Below, piece after piece: positions 31,381-40,800 of a DNA stretch of 46,244 bases (position 1 is the stretch's first letter; each line of letters starts with the position of its first letter). The DNA is taken from positions 1 through 46,244 of the forward strand of contig NZ_CAKZNK010000075.1 in the NCBI RefSeq assembly GCF_937129525.1, in the 5' to 3' direction. The notes under the pieces were generated by a model. The model did no database searches. It was not told the origin of the DNA and worked only from the letters and a program-made list of their open reading frames with translations. This DNA comes from an uncultured Chloroflexus sp. (GTDB lineage Bacteria; Chloroflexota; Chloroflexia; Chloroflexales; Chloroflexaceae). The position numbers and the translations under genes were made by a program.

Positions 31381-32526
31381 ATGCGCAGTCTTCGATTAAC
31401 CCTGACCGTTTTCAGCCTGGCAATCGCATTCTTGCTCACAGCCTGCGGCAGCACAGCCAGCAATCCGACTCCAACCCCAACCACCGAAGCGCGACCAACG
31501 CGAACGCCGCGTCCGGCAGCGACCGAAGCGGCCCCCACAACCGCCGCGCCAACCGTTGCCAGCGGCGCAACGACTCAACCACCGGCCACGACCCCTGCTA
31601 CCGGCGGCGCAACCGAACGACCACCGATCGCCAGCACCGACATCGACCTGACGGCGCTGGGTAACGTGCAAATCGAGATGAAGCTGGACGGTGTGATCAA
31701 ATCAGAAGGTCAGGCTGATGAACCGATCAAAATAACCTTCCTGGAAATCCACCTGCAAAACGGTGATCGCAGCCTGACGCTGGAATCTGACTCAGCCGAT
31801 GGCAGACGGACACGCATCGTCTACCTCGACATCGACGATCAGATGTACCAGTATTTCGAGGATGGCAATGACCGGAATTGTCTGAGCATCAGCGACACGG
31901 ATCCGTTTAGCGGCAACATGTTGACACCTGACGCCCTGATCGGCAACCTCAACGATGCCATGCTGGTCGAGCGTAGTGTCCAAATGAATGGCTTCACGAC
32001 TGACCGCTACAGCTTCAATCTCACCGAGCAGACACTCGGATACCAGGGACAGGCGCAGGGCGAGATCTGGGTTTCGTCGAATCCGGCGGTTGTTGTTCGC
32101 CACATCGGGGAACTGACCGGATCGCTCACCGATACGGTGCTGGAAGATAGTGGCGAGCTGTTGCCAGGCGCGTTAGGGAATCTGCGCTGGGAGTACAACG
32201 TCACCCGGCTTGCCAACACCACCACGATCACGCTACCGGAATTGTGCGCCCAACAACAGGCTGCCAGCGCCGACATCCCGCTCCCGCCCAATATCAGCAA
32301 CCAGGTGCAGATGGGTTCGCTGATCAGTTTCGAAACCACTGCGTCAGCGGCAGATATGGCCACCTTCTACCGCGCCGAGATGGTTGCGCGGGGCTGGCAG
32401 GCGGGTGAAAGCACGCAATACGGCGACACATACCAGTTAAGCTTCAGCAAAGATAGCCGCACCGCAACGGTGAACATATCGACGGCAAACAACAAGACGA
32501 TGGTGATCATTTTGCTCGAGCCTTGA
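31381..32526 (+). CDS. Secreted lipoprotein of unknown function
   Basis: A 381-residue protein with a signal peptide ending in LLTAC (lipobox, Cys22), a Thr/Pro/Ala-rich linker (about 28-78), and a folded part from about residue 85 with a LppX/LolA-like feel in its beta-rich first half (IEMKLDGVIKSEGQADEPIKI) and a short C-terminal domain (MATFYRAEMVARGWQ... SFSKDSRTATVNI) common at the end of Chloroflexota lipoproteins. It is anchored on the outer face of the membrane. Start at 31381 after AAGGGA. No specific function can be given. Confidence 0.8.
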   Translation: MRSLRLTLTVFSLAIAFLLTACGSTASNPTPTPTTEARPTRTPRPAATEAAPTTAAPTVASGATTQPPATTPATGGATERPPIASTDIDLTALGNVQIEMKLDGVIKSEGQADEPIKITFLEIHLQNGDRSLTLESDSADGRRTRIVYLDIDDQMYQYFEDGNDRNCLSISDTDPFSGNMLTPDALIGNLNDAMLVERSVQMNGFTTDRYSFNLTEQTLGYQGQAQGEIWVSSNPAVVVRHIGELTGSLTDTVLEDSGELLPGALGNLRWEYNVTRLANTTTITLPELCAQQQAASADIPLPPNISNQVQMGSLISFETTASAADMATFYRAEMVARGWQAGESTQYGDTYQLSFSKDSRTATVNISTANNKTMVIILLEP

Positions 32527-32557
32527 CAACCTGATCGATACTAATGGGCCACTCACT

Positions 32558-32590
32558 GCATCCCGGCCACAATCATGGTAGCCGGGATGC
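32558..32590 (+). terminator. Stem-loop after the lipoprotein gene
   Basis: Ten perfect base pairs GCATCCCGGC / GCCGGGATGC (32558-32567, 32581-32590) around a 13-base loop, 31 bases after the stop codon. No T-run follows, but its place between this gene and the ilv promoter fits a transcription end. Confidence 0.55.
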
Positions 32591-32614
32591 GCCGCTCTCC
32601 TCATCGGAAGGTTA

Positions 32615-32643
32615 TTGACAAACTGTGTACGGTGTGGTATCCT
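32615..32643 (+). promoter_or_regulatory. Promoter of the ilv-leu operon
   Basis: A perfect TTGACA (32615-32620) and TATCCT (32638-32643) with an exact 17-base spacer. Transcription should begin near 32650, about 30 bases ahead of the leader peptide. Confidence 0.8.
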
Positions 32644-32680
32644 CTTCGCGGATCAGTATTCAGACAAAACGCACAAATCT

Positions 32681-32764
32681 ATGGCCGCTCACTTTGTAAG
32701 CCTTATTCTCCTCGTACTCGTACTCCTCCTTAGCCTTATTGGCGGGTGGAGAAAACGCGCTTAG
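32681..32764 (+). CDS. ilv leader peptide (attenuation)
   Basis: A 27-residue reading frame whose residues 6-20 are almost only Leu, Val and Ile (VSLILLVLVLLLSLI): eight Leu, three Val and two Ile in total. This is the classic composition of branched-chain amino acid leader peptides. When these charged tRNAs are scarce the ribosome should stall here and change the fold of the RNA downstream, keeping the attenuator at 32807-32833 from forming. It lies between the promoter and the terminator ahead of ilvB. The Shine-Dalgarno is weak. Confidence 0.85.
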   Translation: MAAHFVSLILLVLVLLLSLIGGWRKRA

Positions 32765-32833
32765 GGAGGGGAAGGATACAAAGCCCCGGCTCAGGATGTA
32801 AGACTGAACCTCCCGCTGCGCGGGAGGTTTTTT
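32763..32833 (+). terminator. ilv attenuator (terminator with competing antiterminator)
   Basis: The terminator stem AACCTCCCGC / GCGGGAGGTT (32807-32816, 32820-32829) has a three-base loop and six T (32828-32833). GGGAGG at 32764-32769, right at the leader stop codon, can pair with CCTCCC (32809-32814) and so break the terminator. In turn AGGGAGGGG (32763-32771) can pair over nine positions with CTCCTCCTT (32723-32731) inside the Leu codon run, the protector of the terminated state. This gives the full three-way switch expected of translational attenuation control. Confidence 0.8.
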
Positions 32834-32854
32834 AGTACGCTGTGAGGAGACGCG

Positions 32855-32950
32855 ATGCGGCTCATCAACATCATCATCAGTTATCGGCACTACCTGACGT
32901 TACAGCCGCAATTCGCCCTGGCGCCAGTCAGACTGCGCTGGCGTCGCTAG
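32855..32950 (+). CDS. Possible second small upstream reading frame, 31 aa
   Basis: An ATG at 32855 sits seven bases after a strong GAGGAG, 22 bases past the attenuator. The frame encodes 31 residues beginning MRLINIIISYRHYL, with four Ile in positions 4-8. It could be a second, isoleucine-sensing leader or a chance frame. The 214 bases from here to ilvB hold no other gene. Confidence 0.4.
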   Translation: MRLINIIISYRHYLTLQPQFALAPVRLRWRR

Positions 32951-33164
32951 CGTACATTCCAGTTCACCGCCGCCTTGCCAGGGCACTGCCCCGCGCCTGG
33001 CCGCTCACATCGGGGTGAGCAGCGGCGATTTGCCCCACTGCTGTGGCTCGTCGGTTATTGGATCGGTCGTCGTCAACGGCGGAGCGCATTGAGGCGCGCA
33101 ACCGTTGGGTACGACTATGCAACATCAATGCGGTTCCAGTCTCAACAACAACAGGAGTAGTTCG

Positions 33165-34907
33165 ATGACCAAACCACTCACCGGCGCCCAGATTATGTGT
33201 GAGGCCCTCATCCGCGAAGGGGTCGAAGTGATGTTCGGGATCCCCGGCGGCGCAATCATGCCCTTCTACTACGCCATGTGGGATTACCGCGACCGGCTGC
33301 GCCACGTGCTCTGCCGCCACGAACAGGGAGCCGGCCACGCCGCCGAAGGCTACGCTCGCGCCACCGGCAGAATTGGCGTGTGCATCGGCACCAGCGGCCC
33401 CGGCGCAACCAATCTCGTCACCCCGATTGCCGACGCAATGATGGATAGCACGCCACTGCTGGCGATTACCGGCCAGGTCGGTAGCCATGTCCTCGGCAAG
33501 GATGCGTTTCAAGAGACCGACATCACCGGTATCACGATGCCGATCACCAAGCACAACTATCTGGTGAAGAATGTTGACGAGCTGGCCTATGTCTTCAAGG
33601 AAGCGATCTATATCGCGACCACTGGCCGGCCCGGCCCGGTGCTGATCGACATCACCAAAGATGCAATGCAGAAGACGACGGTGCCGAACTGGGACATCAA
33701 GCTCAATCTGCCGGGATACAAGCCGACTTATCAGGGCAATCGACGCCAGATCCGCGAAGCGATCAAACTGTTGATCAGCGCGAAGAAACCGCTGATCATT
33801 GCCGGCCACGGTATCATTATGTCAGGTGCGCATCGCGAACTGCAAGAGTTCGCCGAGCGCCTGCGCATCCCGGTGGTGACTACCCTGCACGGCATCGGCT
33901 CTATCCCCGAGAATCACCCACTCTGTATTGGCATGCCGGGCATGCACGGCTGGGTCCACGTTAACCGCGCCATCCAGGAATGCGATGTTTTGTTCAACAT
34001 TGGTGGCCGCTTTGACGACCGCGTGACCGGCAAGGCCAGCACCTTCGCGCCCCATGCGCGCATCATTCACGTCGATATCGATCCATCGGAGATCGGCAAG
34101 AACGTGCGTGTCGATGTGCCTATCGTTGGCGACGCGCGCCTCGTATTGCAGGCGCTGCTCGAAGATTTGCCGCCGCCGAGCGAGCTGGCCGAACTGCATA
34201 CCCACGCCTCGGATTGGATGGAGCACATCCGCGAGATGCAGGATAAGCACCAAGGCAAACAGCAGTACAAGAATCGGGCCGCGATGGCCAACATGGCACT
34301 ACCGCCACACGATGTCTACGAGGCGCTCAGCCGCACGCTCAACGCTCGCGGCAACTATCGCGTGGTTACCGACGTTGGTCAGCATCAGATGTGGGCCGCG
34401 CAATTGATCGACTGGAACCACGGACCACGCACCCACATTACCTCAGGCGGCGCCGGGACGATGGGCTTTGCCGTGCCTGCGGCGCTCGGTGTCGCGATTG
34501 CCTGTCCGAACGAGACGGTCTGGGCAATCGTGGGTGATGGTGGCTTCCAGATGACCAACCAGGAGATGGCGACAATCGTGCAAGAAGGGCTGAAGAACGT
34601 CAAGGTGGCAGTGATCAACAACGGCTATCTTGGCATGGTGCGCCAGTGGCAAGAGTTGTTTGAAAACAAGCGCTACAGCGGCACGCCGCTCTCAGGCCCC
34701 GATTTCGCCAAACTGGCCGAAGCCTACGGCTGGAAAGGCATCACAGTTGAACGCAGCGAAGACGTGCAAGATGCGATTGATGAGGCGCACGCCACTGATG
34801 GCCCGGTGTTGATTGATTTTCGGGTGGAACGCGAAGTCAACGTCTTCCCGATGGTGCCGCAGAACAAGTCAATCGGCGAGATGATCCTCTCGGAGACGCA
34901 GGCGTAG
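33165..34907 (+). CDS. Acetolactate synthase large subunit IlvB
   Basis: A 580-residue TPP- and FAD-dependent enzyme that joins two pyruvates, or pyruvate and 2-ketobutyrate, in Val/Leu/Ile synthesis. Seen: RHEQGAGHAAEGYARATG with the catalytic Glu, IGTSGPGATNLVT, the KDAFQETDITG region, and the TPP/Mg motif GDGGFQMTNQEMATIVQ with NNGYLGMVRQWQ. The ATG at 33165 follows AGGAG; the longer frame from 33105 is unsupported. First structural gene after the attenuator. Confidence 0.96.
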   Translation: MTKPLTGAQIMCEALIREGVEVMFGIPGGAIMPFYYAMWDYRDRLRHVLCRHEQGAGHAAEGYARATGRIGVCIGTSGPGATNLVTPIADAMMDSTPLLAITGQVGSHVLGKDAFQETDITGITMPITKHNYLVKNVDELAYVFKEAIYIATTGRPGPVLIDITKDAMQKTTVPNWDIKLNLPGYKPTYQGNRRQIREAIKLLISAKKPLIIAGHGIIMSGAHRELQEFAERLRIPVVTTLHGIGSIPENHPLCIGMPGMHGWVHVNRAIQECDVLFNIGGRFDDRVTGKASTFAPHARIIHVDIDPSEIGKNVRVDVPIVGDARLVLQALLEDLPPPSELAELHTHASDWMEHIREMQDKHQGKQQYKNRAAMANMALPPHDVYEALSRTLNARGNYRVVTDVGQHQMWAAQLIDWNHGPRTHITSGGAGTMGFAVPAALGVAIACPNETVWAIVGDGGFQMTNQEMATIVQEGLKNVKVAVINNGYLGMVRQWQELFENKRYSGTPLSGPDFAKLAEAYGWKGITVERSEDVQDAIDEAHATDGPVLIDFRVEREVNVFPMVPQNKSIGEMILSETQA

Positions 34908-34942
34908 GGCGCAGTTACCATATTTTTAAGGAGTCACACACC

Positions 34943-35482
34943 ATGAAAAAGCATACCATCGTCGCCCTGTTGCAAGATCGGCCCGGCGTGTTGAGCCGTG
35001 TGATCGGGCTGATCCGCCGCCGCGGCTACAACATCGAGAGTCTGGCCGTTGGTCACAGCGAAACACCCGGCGTCAGCCGCATCACCATTGTGGTCGAGTC
35101 GGAAGATGTTGAGCAGGTGGTCAAGCAACTTTACCGCCTGATCGAAGTACTCAAGGTCAGTGATGTTACCGATGACCCGACGGTCGAGCGGGAAATGACC
35201 ATGATCAAGCTGCACGCGCCGCCGGCGGCCCGGCACGAAATCATCTCGATGTGTAGCGTTTTCGGCGCGCGGATCGTTGATGTTGGCTCGAACACGATGA
35301 TTATCGAGATGACCGGCACTCCGGCCAAGGTCGAAAATTTCATTGAAGTCGTGCGCCCCTACGGCATCAAAGAGATGATGCGCACCGGACGGATCGCCAT
35401 GGTACGCGGCGCGCGCGGGCATAATGCCGGCGAGTATGTCGAGCCGGCCACGAATGGCGTGGCAGTACCGGCGCTTAACTAA
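34943..35482 (+). CDS. Acetolactate synthase small (regulatory) subunit IlvN
   Basis: A 179-residue regulatory subunit. The N-terminal ACT domain (HTIVALLQDRPGVLSRVIGL, RRRGYNIESLAVG) binds valine for feedback control; the second half (FGARIVDVGSNTMIIEMTG) contacts the large subunit. AAGGAG precedes the ATG at 34943, 35 bases after ilvB. Confidence 0.95.
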   Translation: MKKHTIVALLQDRPGVLSRVIGLIRRRGYNIESLAVGHSETPGVSRITIVVESEDVEQVVKQLYRLIEVLKVSDVTDDPTVEREMTMIKLHAPPAARHEIISMCSVFGARIVDVGSNTMIIEMTGTPAKVENFIEVVRPYGIKEMMRTGRIAMVRGARGHNAGEYVEPATNGVAVPALN

Positions 35483-35495
35483 CTTTCGTCATCCC

Positions 35496-35520
35496 TGAGA
35501 CGCCCACGGTGGGCGTCTCA
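35496..35520 (+). repeat. Intercistronic stem-loop between ilvN and ilvC
   Basis: TGAGACGCCC-ACGGT-GGGCGTCTCA: a perfect ten-base stem directly after ilvN. Only a weak T-rich tail follows, so it is more likely an mRNA stabiliser, processing site or partial terminator than a full stop. Confidence 0.65.
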
Positions 35521-35582
35521 GTGGTTCTTTGCTACCGTTTGCGGCAATTCAACGCCGCATCAGCGTGAGGAATGAAACGATT

Positions 35583-36605
35583 ATGGCAGAGCTGTACTAC
35601 GACAATCAGGCCGATCTCAACCGCTTGAAGCACAAACCGATTGCCATCATTGGCTTCGGCAGTCAGGGCCATGCCCATGCCCGCAACCTCGCCGATAGCG
35701 GTCTCGATGTGCGGGTCGGTCTGTACCCTGGTTCGAAGAGCTGGGCAAAGGTGGAAGAGGCGGGGCTGAAGGCGATGACGGTGGCCGAAGCGGCGCGCGA
35801 AGCGCAGATTGTGATGATTTTGACCCCCGACATTGGCCAGGCCGATCTCTACCGCGATCATATCGCGCCAGCAATGGAACCGGGCAAGACATTGATGTTC
35901 GCCCATGGTTTTAACATCCGCTTCGGTCAGATTGTGCCACCCAAGGGGATCGATGTCAGCATGGTTGCGCCGAAGGCGCCCGGTCATCGCGTGCGCGAAG
36001 TGTTTGTGCAAGGCGGTGGCGTGCCGGCATTGATTGCGGTTGAGCAGGATGCCACCGGCGGCGCGTTCGAGGATGCGCTGGCGTATGCCAAGGGGTTGGG
36101 CTGCACCCGCGCCGGTGTCCTGCGCACGACGTTCGCCGAAGAGACCGAAACCGATCTGTTTGGCGAGCAGGTCGTGCTTTGCGGTGGCGTGAGCGCGCTG
36201 GTCAAGGCCGCCTTCGAAACGCTGGTCGAGGCCGGTTATCAGCCCGAAGTAGCCTACTTTGAGTGTATGCACGAGCTGAAGCTGATCGTCGATCTCTTCT
36301 ACCAGGGTGGCCTGAACTACATGCGCTATTCGGTGAGCGATACCGCCGAATGGGGCGACTATACCGCCGGCCCCAAGATCATTACCGATCAGACGCGGGC
36401 CGCGATGCGCCAGATCCTGGCCGACATCCAGAGCGGCGCCTTCGCCGAAGACTGGATTGACGAAAACCACAATGGCCGACCGCGCTTCAATGCGTATCGC
36501 CAGGCCGACATTAACCACCCAATCGAGCAGATTGGCCGTGAGTTGCGGCGAATGATGCCCTTTGTGAACCCGCGTGAAGTCAAGCCGGGTGAGGGCGGAG
36601 CGTAA
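35583..36605 (+). CDS. Ketol-acid reductoisomerase IlvC
   Basis: A 340-residue class I enzyme (second step of the Val/Leu/Ile pathway, Mg and NADPH). The N-terminal Rossmann fold has [17 protein letters not shown] and LYPGSKSW, whose Ser and Lys suit NADPH. The C-terminal knotted domain carries the metal ligands in [12 protein letters not shown] and [18 protein letters not shown]. Start at 35583 after GAGGAA; the upstream part of the frame is noncoding. Confidence 0.96.
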   Translation: MAELYYDNQADLNRLKHKPIAIIGFGSQGHAHARNLADSGLDVRVGLYPGSKSWAKVEEAGLKAMTVAEAAREAQIVMILTPDIGQADLYRDHIAPAMEPGKTLMFAHGFNIRFGQIVPPKGIDVSMVAPKAPGHRVREVFVQGGGVPALIAVEQDATGGAFEDALAYAKGLGCTRAGVLRTTFAEETETDLFGEQVVLCGGVSALVKAAFETLVEAGYQPEVAYFECMHELKLIVDLFYQGGLNYMRYSVSDTAEWGDYTAGPKIITDQTRAAMRQILADIQSGAFAEDWIDENHNGRPRFNAYRQADINHPIEQIGRELRRMMPFVNPREVKPGEGGA

Positions 36606-36619
36606 GATGGCTGCGGGAA

Positions 36620-36651
36620 GAGAACAGGGTACCAATCAATGCCCTGTTCTC
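36620..36651 (+). repeat. Intercistronic stem-loop between ilvC and leuA
   Basis: GAGAACAGGG (36620-36629) and CCCTGTTCTC (36642-36651), ten perfect base pairs with a 12-base loop, without T-run. The third such hairpin in gaps of this operon lies after leuA. Confidence 0.65.
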
Positions 36652-36685
36652 ACTCCCTCTATCTCAATTGCGACAGGAGCGAGCT

Positions 36686-38392
36686 ATGACTAATACCACC
36701 GAACCGAGCGTAGAATACGTCCGTATTTTCGACACCACTCTGCGCGATGGCGAACAGGCCCCCGGTTGTACGATGACGCTGGAAGAGAAGCTGGAGGTTG
36801 CCCGCCAGTTGGCCCGTCTGAACGTGGATATTATCGAGGCCGGTTTCCCCGCCGCTTCACCCGGCGACTGGGCTGCGGTGCATGAAATCGCGCGCGAAAT
36901 CGGCACGCCCGATGGCCCGATCATTGCTGCGCTGGCCCGCGCCAATCGCGATGACATCGATAAGGCTTGGAGCGCGATCCAGCCTGCCGCGAAGAAGCGC
37001 ATTCACACCTTTATGTCCACTTCAGACATTCATCTCGAGTACCAGTTCCGCAAGACCCGCGCCGAGGCGCTGGAACTGATCCACGAGATGGTGAGCTATG
37101 CTCGTTCGTTGTGCGAGGATGTTGAATTTTCGCCGATGGATGCCGGTCGCACCGATCCGCTCTTTTTGCGCGAGGCGGTGGCAGTGGCAGTCGCGGCTGG
37201 CGCTACCACGCTCAATATCCCCGATACGGTCGGTTATCTGACTCCCGATGAATACGGCGCAATGATCCGCGATCTGCGCGAACATGTGCCGGGGATCGAG
37301 CGTTGCATCCTCTCGACTCATTGTCACGACGATCTGGGCATGGCAGTCGCTAATTCACTGGCCGGAGTGCGGGCCGGCGCGCGACAGGTGGAGTGTACGA
37401 TTAACGGTATCGGCGAACGGGCCGGTAACGCTTCGCTCGAAGAGGTGGTGATGGCGCTCCACACCCGCCAGCAGTACTATGGCTTGCGCACCCGGATTCA
37501 GACGCGCGAAATTGCCCGCACATCACGGCTGGTCAGCAGCTTTATCGGCGTACCGGTGCCGCCAAACAAGGCTATTGTCGGCGCAAACGCCTTCGCCCAC
37601 GAATCAGGCATTCACCAGGACGGTGTGTTGAAGTATCGCCAGACTTACGAAATTATGAGCGCCGAGACGGTTGGCCTCGATAGCAATACCCTGGTGTTGG
37701 GCAAGCATTCGGGCCGTCACGCCTTCCGCAAATACCTCGAAGAGAAGGGCTACAGGCTGAATGAAGAAGAATTTCAGCATGTCTTTGCCCGCTTCAAGGA
37801 TCTGTGTGACCGCAAGAAGAAGGTTGATGACCGTGACATCGAGGCGCTGATCGCTGGCGAGATGCAGCATACGCCAGAGCTGTATAAGCTCGATCACGTG
37901 CAATACGCTTCCGGCGTGGGGATGATCCCGACGGCAACCGTGCGCCTGATCGGCCCGGATGGTCAGGCCAAAGTTGATAGCGCGCAGGGCACCGGCCCGG
38001 TCGATGCGGTCTACCAGGCGATCAATCGGATCATTCAGCGCCCGAACGAGTTGATTGAGTTTTCGATCAATGCCATTACTGAAGGGCTTGACGCCGTTGC
38101 CGAGGTGACGGTACGCATCCGTGAGCAAGGCGCATCAACCCGGTTGAGCGAAAGCAGCAGCACCGCAACCAGTCTGACCGGACGCCGCCAGGCACAGCAG
38201 ATTTTCAGCGGTTACGGCGTGCATACCGACACGATTGTTGCCGCAGCGCAGGCATATATGGCCGCGCTAAACAAGATGCTGGCTGCCCGCCAGGAGCGCA
38301 TCAAGGCCGAAGCGATGGCCTATTCGGCTGGCTACAGCGGTGAATCTGGCTCGTTGCCGGTTGACATCTTTGGCGGGAGCACGCTCGGCTAG
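36686..38392 (+). CDS. 2-isopropylmalate synthase LeuA
   Basis: A 568-residue enzyme: IFDTTLRDGEQAPGCTMT opens the TIM barrel, STHCHDDLGMAVANSLAG and NGIGERAGNASLEEV are the metal and catalytic signatures, and the C-terminal LeuA dimer domain (from about residue 420) is the leucine feedback site. It condenses acetyl-CoA with 2-ketoisovalerate. Start at 36686 after AGGAG. Confidence 0.95.
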   Translation: MTNTTEPSVEYVRIFDTTLRDGEQAPGCTMTLEEKLEVARQLARLNVDIIEAGFPAASPGDWAAVHEIAREIGTPDGPIIAALARANRDDIDKAWSAIQPAAKKRIHTFMSTSDIHLEYQFRKTRAEALELIHEMVSYARSLCEDVEFSPMDAGRTDPLFLREAVAVAVAAGATTLNIPDTVGYLTPDEYGAMIRDLREHVPGIERCILSTHCHDDLGMAVANSLAGVRAGARQVECTINGIGERAGNASLEEVVMALHTRQQYYGLRTRIQTREIARTSRLVSSFIGVPVPPNKAIVGANAFAHESGIHQDGVLKYRQTYEIMSAETVGLDSNTLVLGKHSGRHAFRKYLEEKGYRLNEEEFQHVFARFKDLCDRKKKVDDRDIEALIAGEMQHTPELYKLDHVQYASGVGMIPTATVRLIGPDGQAKVDSAQGTGPVDAVYQAINRIIQRPNELIEFSINAITEGLDAVAEVTVRIREQGASTRLSESSSTATSLTGRRQAQQIFSGYGVHTDTIVAAAQAYMAALNKMLAARQERIKAEAMAYSAGYSGESGSLPVDIFGGSTLG

Positions 38393-38405
38393 CAGCATTG
38401 CCTGT

Positions 38406-38426
38406 GGGGCGACTCCACATCGCCCC
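38406..38426 (+). repeat. Intercistronic stem-loop between leuA and pheA
   Basis: GGGGCGA-CTCCACA-TCGCCCC, seven GC-rich pairs, 14 bases after leuA and 44 bases ahead of pheA. No T-run. Confidence 0.55.
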
Positions 38427-38469
38427 CTCCCGCAGGTATCCATTTTAGATTCGGATTGTACTATCATCC

Positions 38470-39348
38470 ATGATGCACACGATTGCCTACCTTGGCCCAC
38501 CGGGAACTTTCAGCGAAGAAGCGGCGCTGGCCTACGCTGCCGGGCGCGAGGCGCGCCTGTTGCCATTGGCCAGCATTCCGGCGGTAGTGACCGCAATCGA
38601 AACCGAAGCGGCAACTGTTGGCATTCTTCCGATTGAAAATCTATTGGAAGGTAGTGTCAGCTATACGCTTGACCTGCTCATCCACGAAACTGACTTGCAG
38701 ATTGCTGGTGAGATTGTCGTGCCGATCCGACAGTATTTGCTGGCCCGACCCGGCTTACAACTGAGCGATATTAAAGTGTTGTATGCTCACCCGCAATCAC
38801 TGGCCCAATGTCGGCGCTTCGTCGAACGTTGCCTGCCGGGTGTGGCAACGGTGGCATCGCTGAGCAATTCAGCCGCGCCTGCCGAGGCGCTGGCCGATGA
38901 GCGACCAGCCGCCGCAATCGGCACGTTGCGCGCCGCCGAACTGGTGGGGGCCGCCATTCTGGCCCGCGATATTGCCGATAGTCCGCATAACGTTACTCGT
39001 TTTATCGCGCTGGCGCGAGAAGACGCGCCGCCGACCGGCGATGATAAAACCAGTTTCTGCTTTGGTTTCACCCGCGAAGACCGACCCGGTAGTCTGGTCA
39101 GCGCATTGCAAGAGCTGGCCATCGAAAATATCAATATGACCAAACTGGAATCGCGTCCAACCCGCGCAATTCTGGGGCAGTATATCTTTTTGGTCGATAT
39201 TAATGGGCATCGCCGCGAACCACATGTTGCCCGGGCGCTAGAGCGGATCCGCCAGCATACCGGTATGTTGAAGATTTTTGGCAGTTATCCGCGCTGGCAA
39301 GGCAGCAACGGCAACCATCGCAATGCGCGGCAAGGAGAGGAGAGATGA
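38470..39348 (+). CDS. Prephenate dehydratase PheA
   Basis: A 292-residue enzyme that makes phenylpyruvate for Phe synthesis. [16 protein letters not shown] opens the catalytic domain, [12 protein letters not shown] and the [13 protein letters not shown] segment (TRF) are hallmark sites, and a C-terminal ACT domain ([27 protein letters not shown]) senses Phe. It lacks a chorismate mutase part. No Shine-Dalgarno; TACTAT (38459-38464) ends five bases before the ATG, so a leaderless internal start is possible. Its stop overlaps the leuC ATG. Confidence 0.94.
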   Translation: MMHTIAYLGPPGTFSEEAALAYAAGREARLLPLASIPAVVTAIETEAATVGILPIENLLEGSVSYTLDLLIHETDLQIAGEIVVPIRQYLLARPGLQLSDIKVLYAHPQSLAQCRRFVERCLPGVATVASLSNSAAPAEALADERPAAAIGTLRAAELVGAAILARDIADSPHNVTRFIALAREDAPPTGDDKTSFCFGFTREDRPGSLVSALQELAIENINMTKLESRPTRAILGQYIFLVDINGHRREPHVARALERIRQHTGMLKIFGSYPRWQGSNGNHRNARQGEER

Positions 39349-40769
39349 GCAAACCGCGAACACTGTTTGAAAAGGTCTGGGACGCGCATCTGGTGCGTCC
39401 GGAAACCCCGGAAACCCCGGCAGTGCTCTACATTGACCTGCACCTGATCCACGAAGTGACCTCGCCGCAGGCCTTCACTGAGTTGCGTCAGCGCGGGCTG
39501 CGTGTGCGCCGGCCCGATAAGACCCTGGGCACGATGGATCACAGCACTCCAACGACGCCACGCAACCATCTCGGTGTCATTCCGGTACTCGATCCAATGG
39601 CAATCAGTCAGCTTGAACAACTGCGCAAGAACTGCGCTGAGTTTGGCATTCCTTTATTTGAACTTGGTCACGAGAATCAGGGTATCGTCCACGTGATCGG
39701 GCCGGAACAGGGATTGACGCAACCGGGGATGACGATTGTCTGCGGTGACAGCCATACCAGCACGCACGGAGCATTTGGCGCGCTCGCCTTTGGCATCGGC
39801 ACGTCTGAAGTGGGTCACGTGCTGGCAACCCAATGTCTCTTGCAGCGAAAACCAAAAACCTGTGCCGTGCGGATTGATGGGCGACTCGGTCCTGGCGTTA
39901 CAGCGAAAGATATTATTCTGGCTTTGATTGCCAAATACGGTGTTGGTGGCGGCACCGGCTACGTGTTTGAATATATGGGTGAAGCGATCCGCTCGCTCTC
40001 AATGGAAGAGCGGATGACGATCTGCAATATGAGCATCGAAGGTGGCGCGCGCGCGGGAATGGTTGCGCCTGATGATACCACTTTCGAGTATATTGCCGGA
40101 CGACCGTTCGCGCCCAAAGGGGCCGACTTCGAGGCCGCCGTAGCGCGCTGGCGCACACTGCCTACCGATGAGGGGGCTACGTTCGATCATGAGTTAACCC
40201 TCTCGGCGAGCGAGTTGAAGCCGATGATTACCTACGGCACCAATCCTGGTATGGGCATTCCAATCGACGCGCCAGTGCCGCGGCCAGAGGACATGCCCGA
40301 TGCGCGCAGCCGCGCCGCGCTCGACAAGGCGCTGGCATATATGGGCCTGGAACCGGGCAAACCATTGCTTGGCCACCCGGTGGATGTGGTCTTCATCGGT
40401 TCTTGCACTAACTCGCGGCTGTCAGATCTGCGTCAGGCCGCTCAATTCTTCCGTGGGCGGAAAGTAGCCCCTGGAGTGCGTGTGATGGTGGTGCCTGGCT
40501 CGCAGCAGGTCAAACGCGCTGCCGAAGCCGAAGGGTTGGATCGGATCTTTAAAGAGGCCGGCGCGGAATGGCGCGAAGCCGGATGTAGCGCATGTCTGGG
40601 CATGAACGACGACAAGGTCCCGCCGGGCAAATACGCCGTGAGCACCTCGAACCGCAATTTCGAGGGCCGGCAGGGTCCGGGAGCGCGCACAATGCTGGCC
40701 AGTCCCTTGACTGCCGCCGCCGCCGCTATCACCGGCGTTGTCACCGATCCGCGCACCTTGCTAAACTAG
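39345..40769 (+). CDS. 3-isopropylmalate dehydratase large subunit LeuC
   Basis: A 474-residue aconitase-family subunit with a 4Fe-4S cluster: [20 protein letters not shown], the cluster Cys in [18 protein letters not shown], and [16 protein letters not shown]. It isomerises 2-isopropylmalate to 3-isopropylmalate with LeuD. AAGGAGAGGAG precedes the ATG, which overlaps the pheA stop by four bases. Confidence 0.96.
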   Translation: MSKPRTLFEKVWDAHLVRPETPETPAVLYIDLHLIHEVTSPQAFTELRQRGLRVRRPDKTLGTMDHSTPTTPRNHLGVIPVLDPMAISQLEQLRKNCAEFGIPLFELGHENQGIVHVIGPEQGLTQPGMTIVCGDSHTSTHGAFGALAFGIGTSEVGHVLATQCLLQRKPKTCAVRIDGRLGPGVTAKDIILALIAKYGVGGGTGYVFEYMGEAIRSLSMEERMTICNMSIEGGARAGMVAPDDTTFEYIAGRPFAPKGADFEAAVARWRTLPTDEGATFDHELTLSASELKPMITYGTNPGMGIPIDAPVPRPEDMPDARSRAALDKALAYMGLEPGKPLLGHPVDVVFIGSCTNSRLSDLRQAAQFFRGRKVAPGVRVMVVPGSQQVKRAAEAEGLDRIFKEAGAEWREAGCSACLGMNDDKVPPGKYAVSTSNRNFEGRQGPGARTMLASPLTAAAAAITGVVTDPRTLLN

Positions 40770-40800
40770 ACGCAAAGCTGCCGATGCTCAGGAGACCAGT

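Noticed and set aside
35532-36635. Minus-strand open frame of 367 codons
   Set aside because: Antisense shadow of ilvC, which is certain from its motifs.
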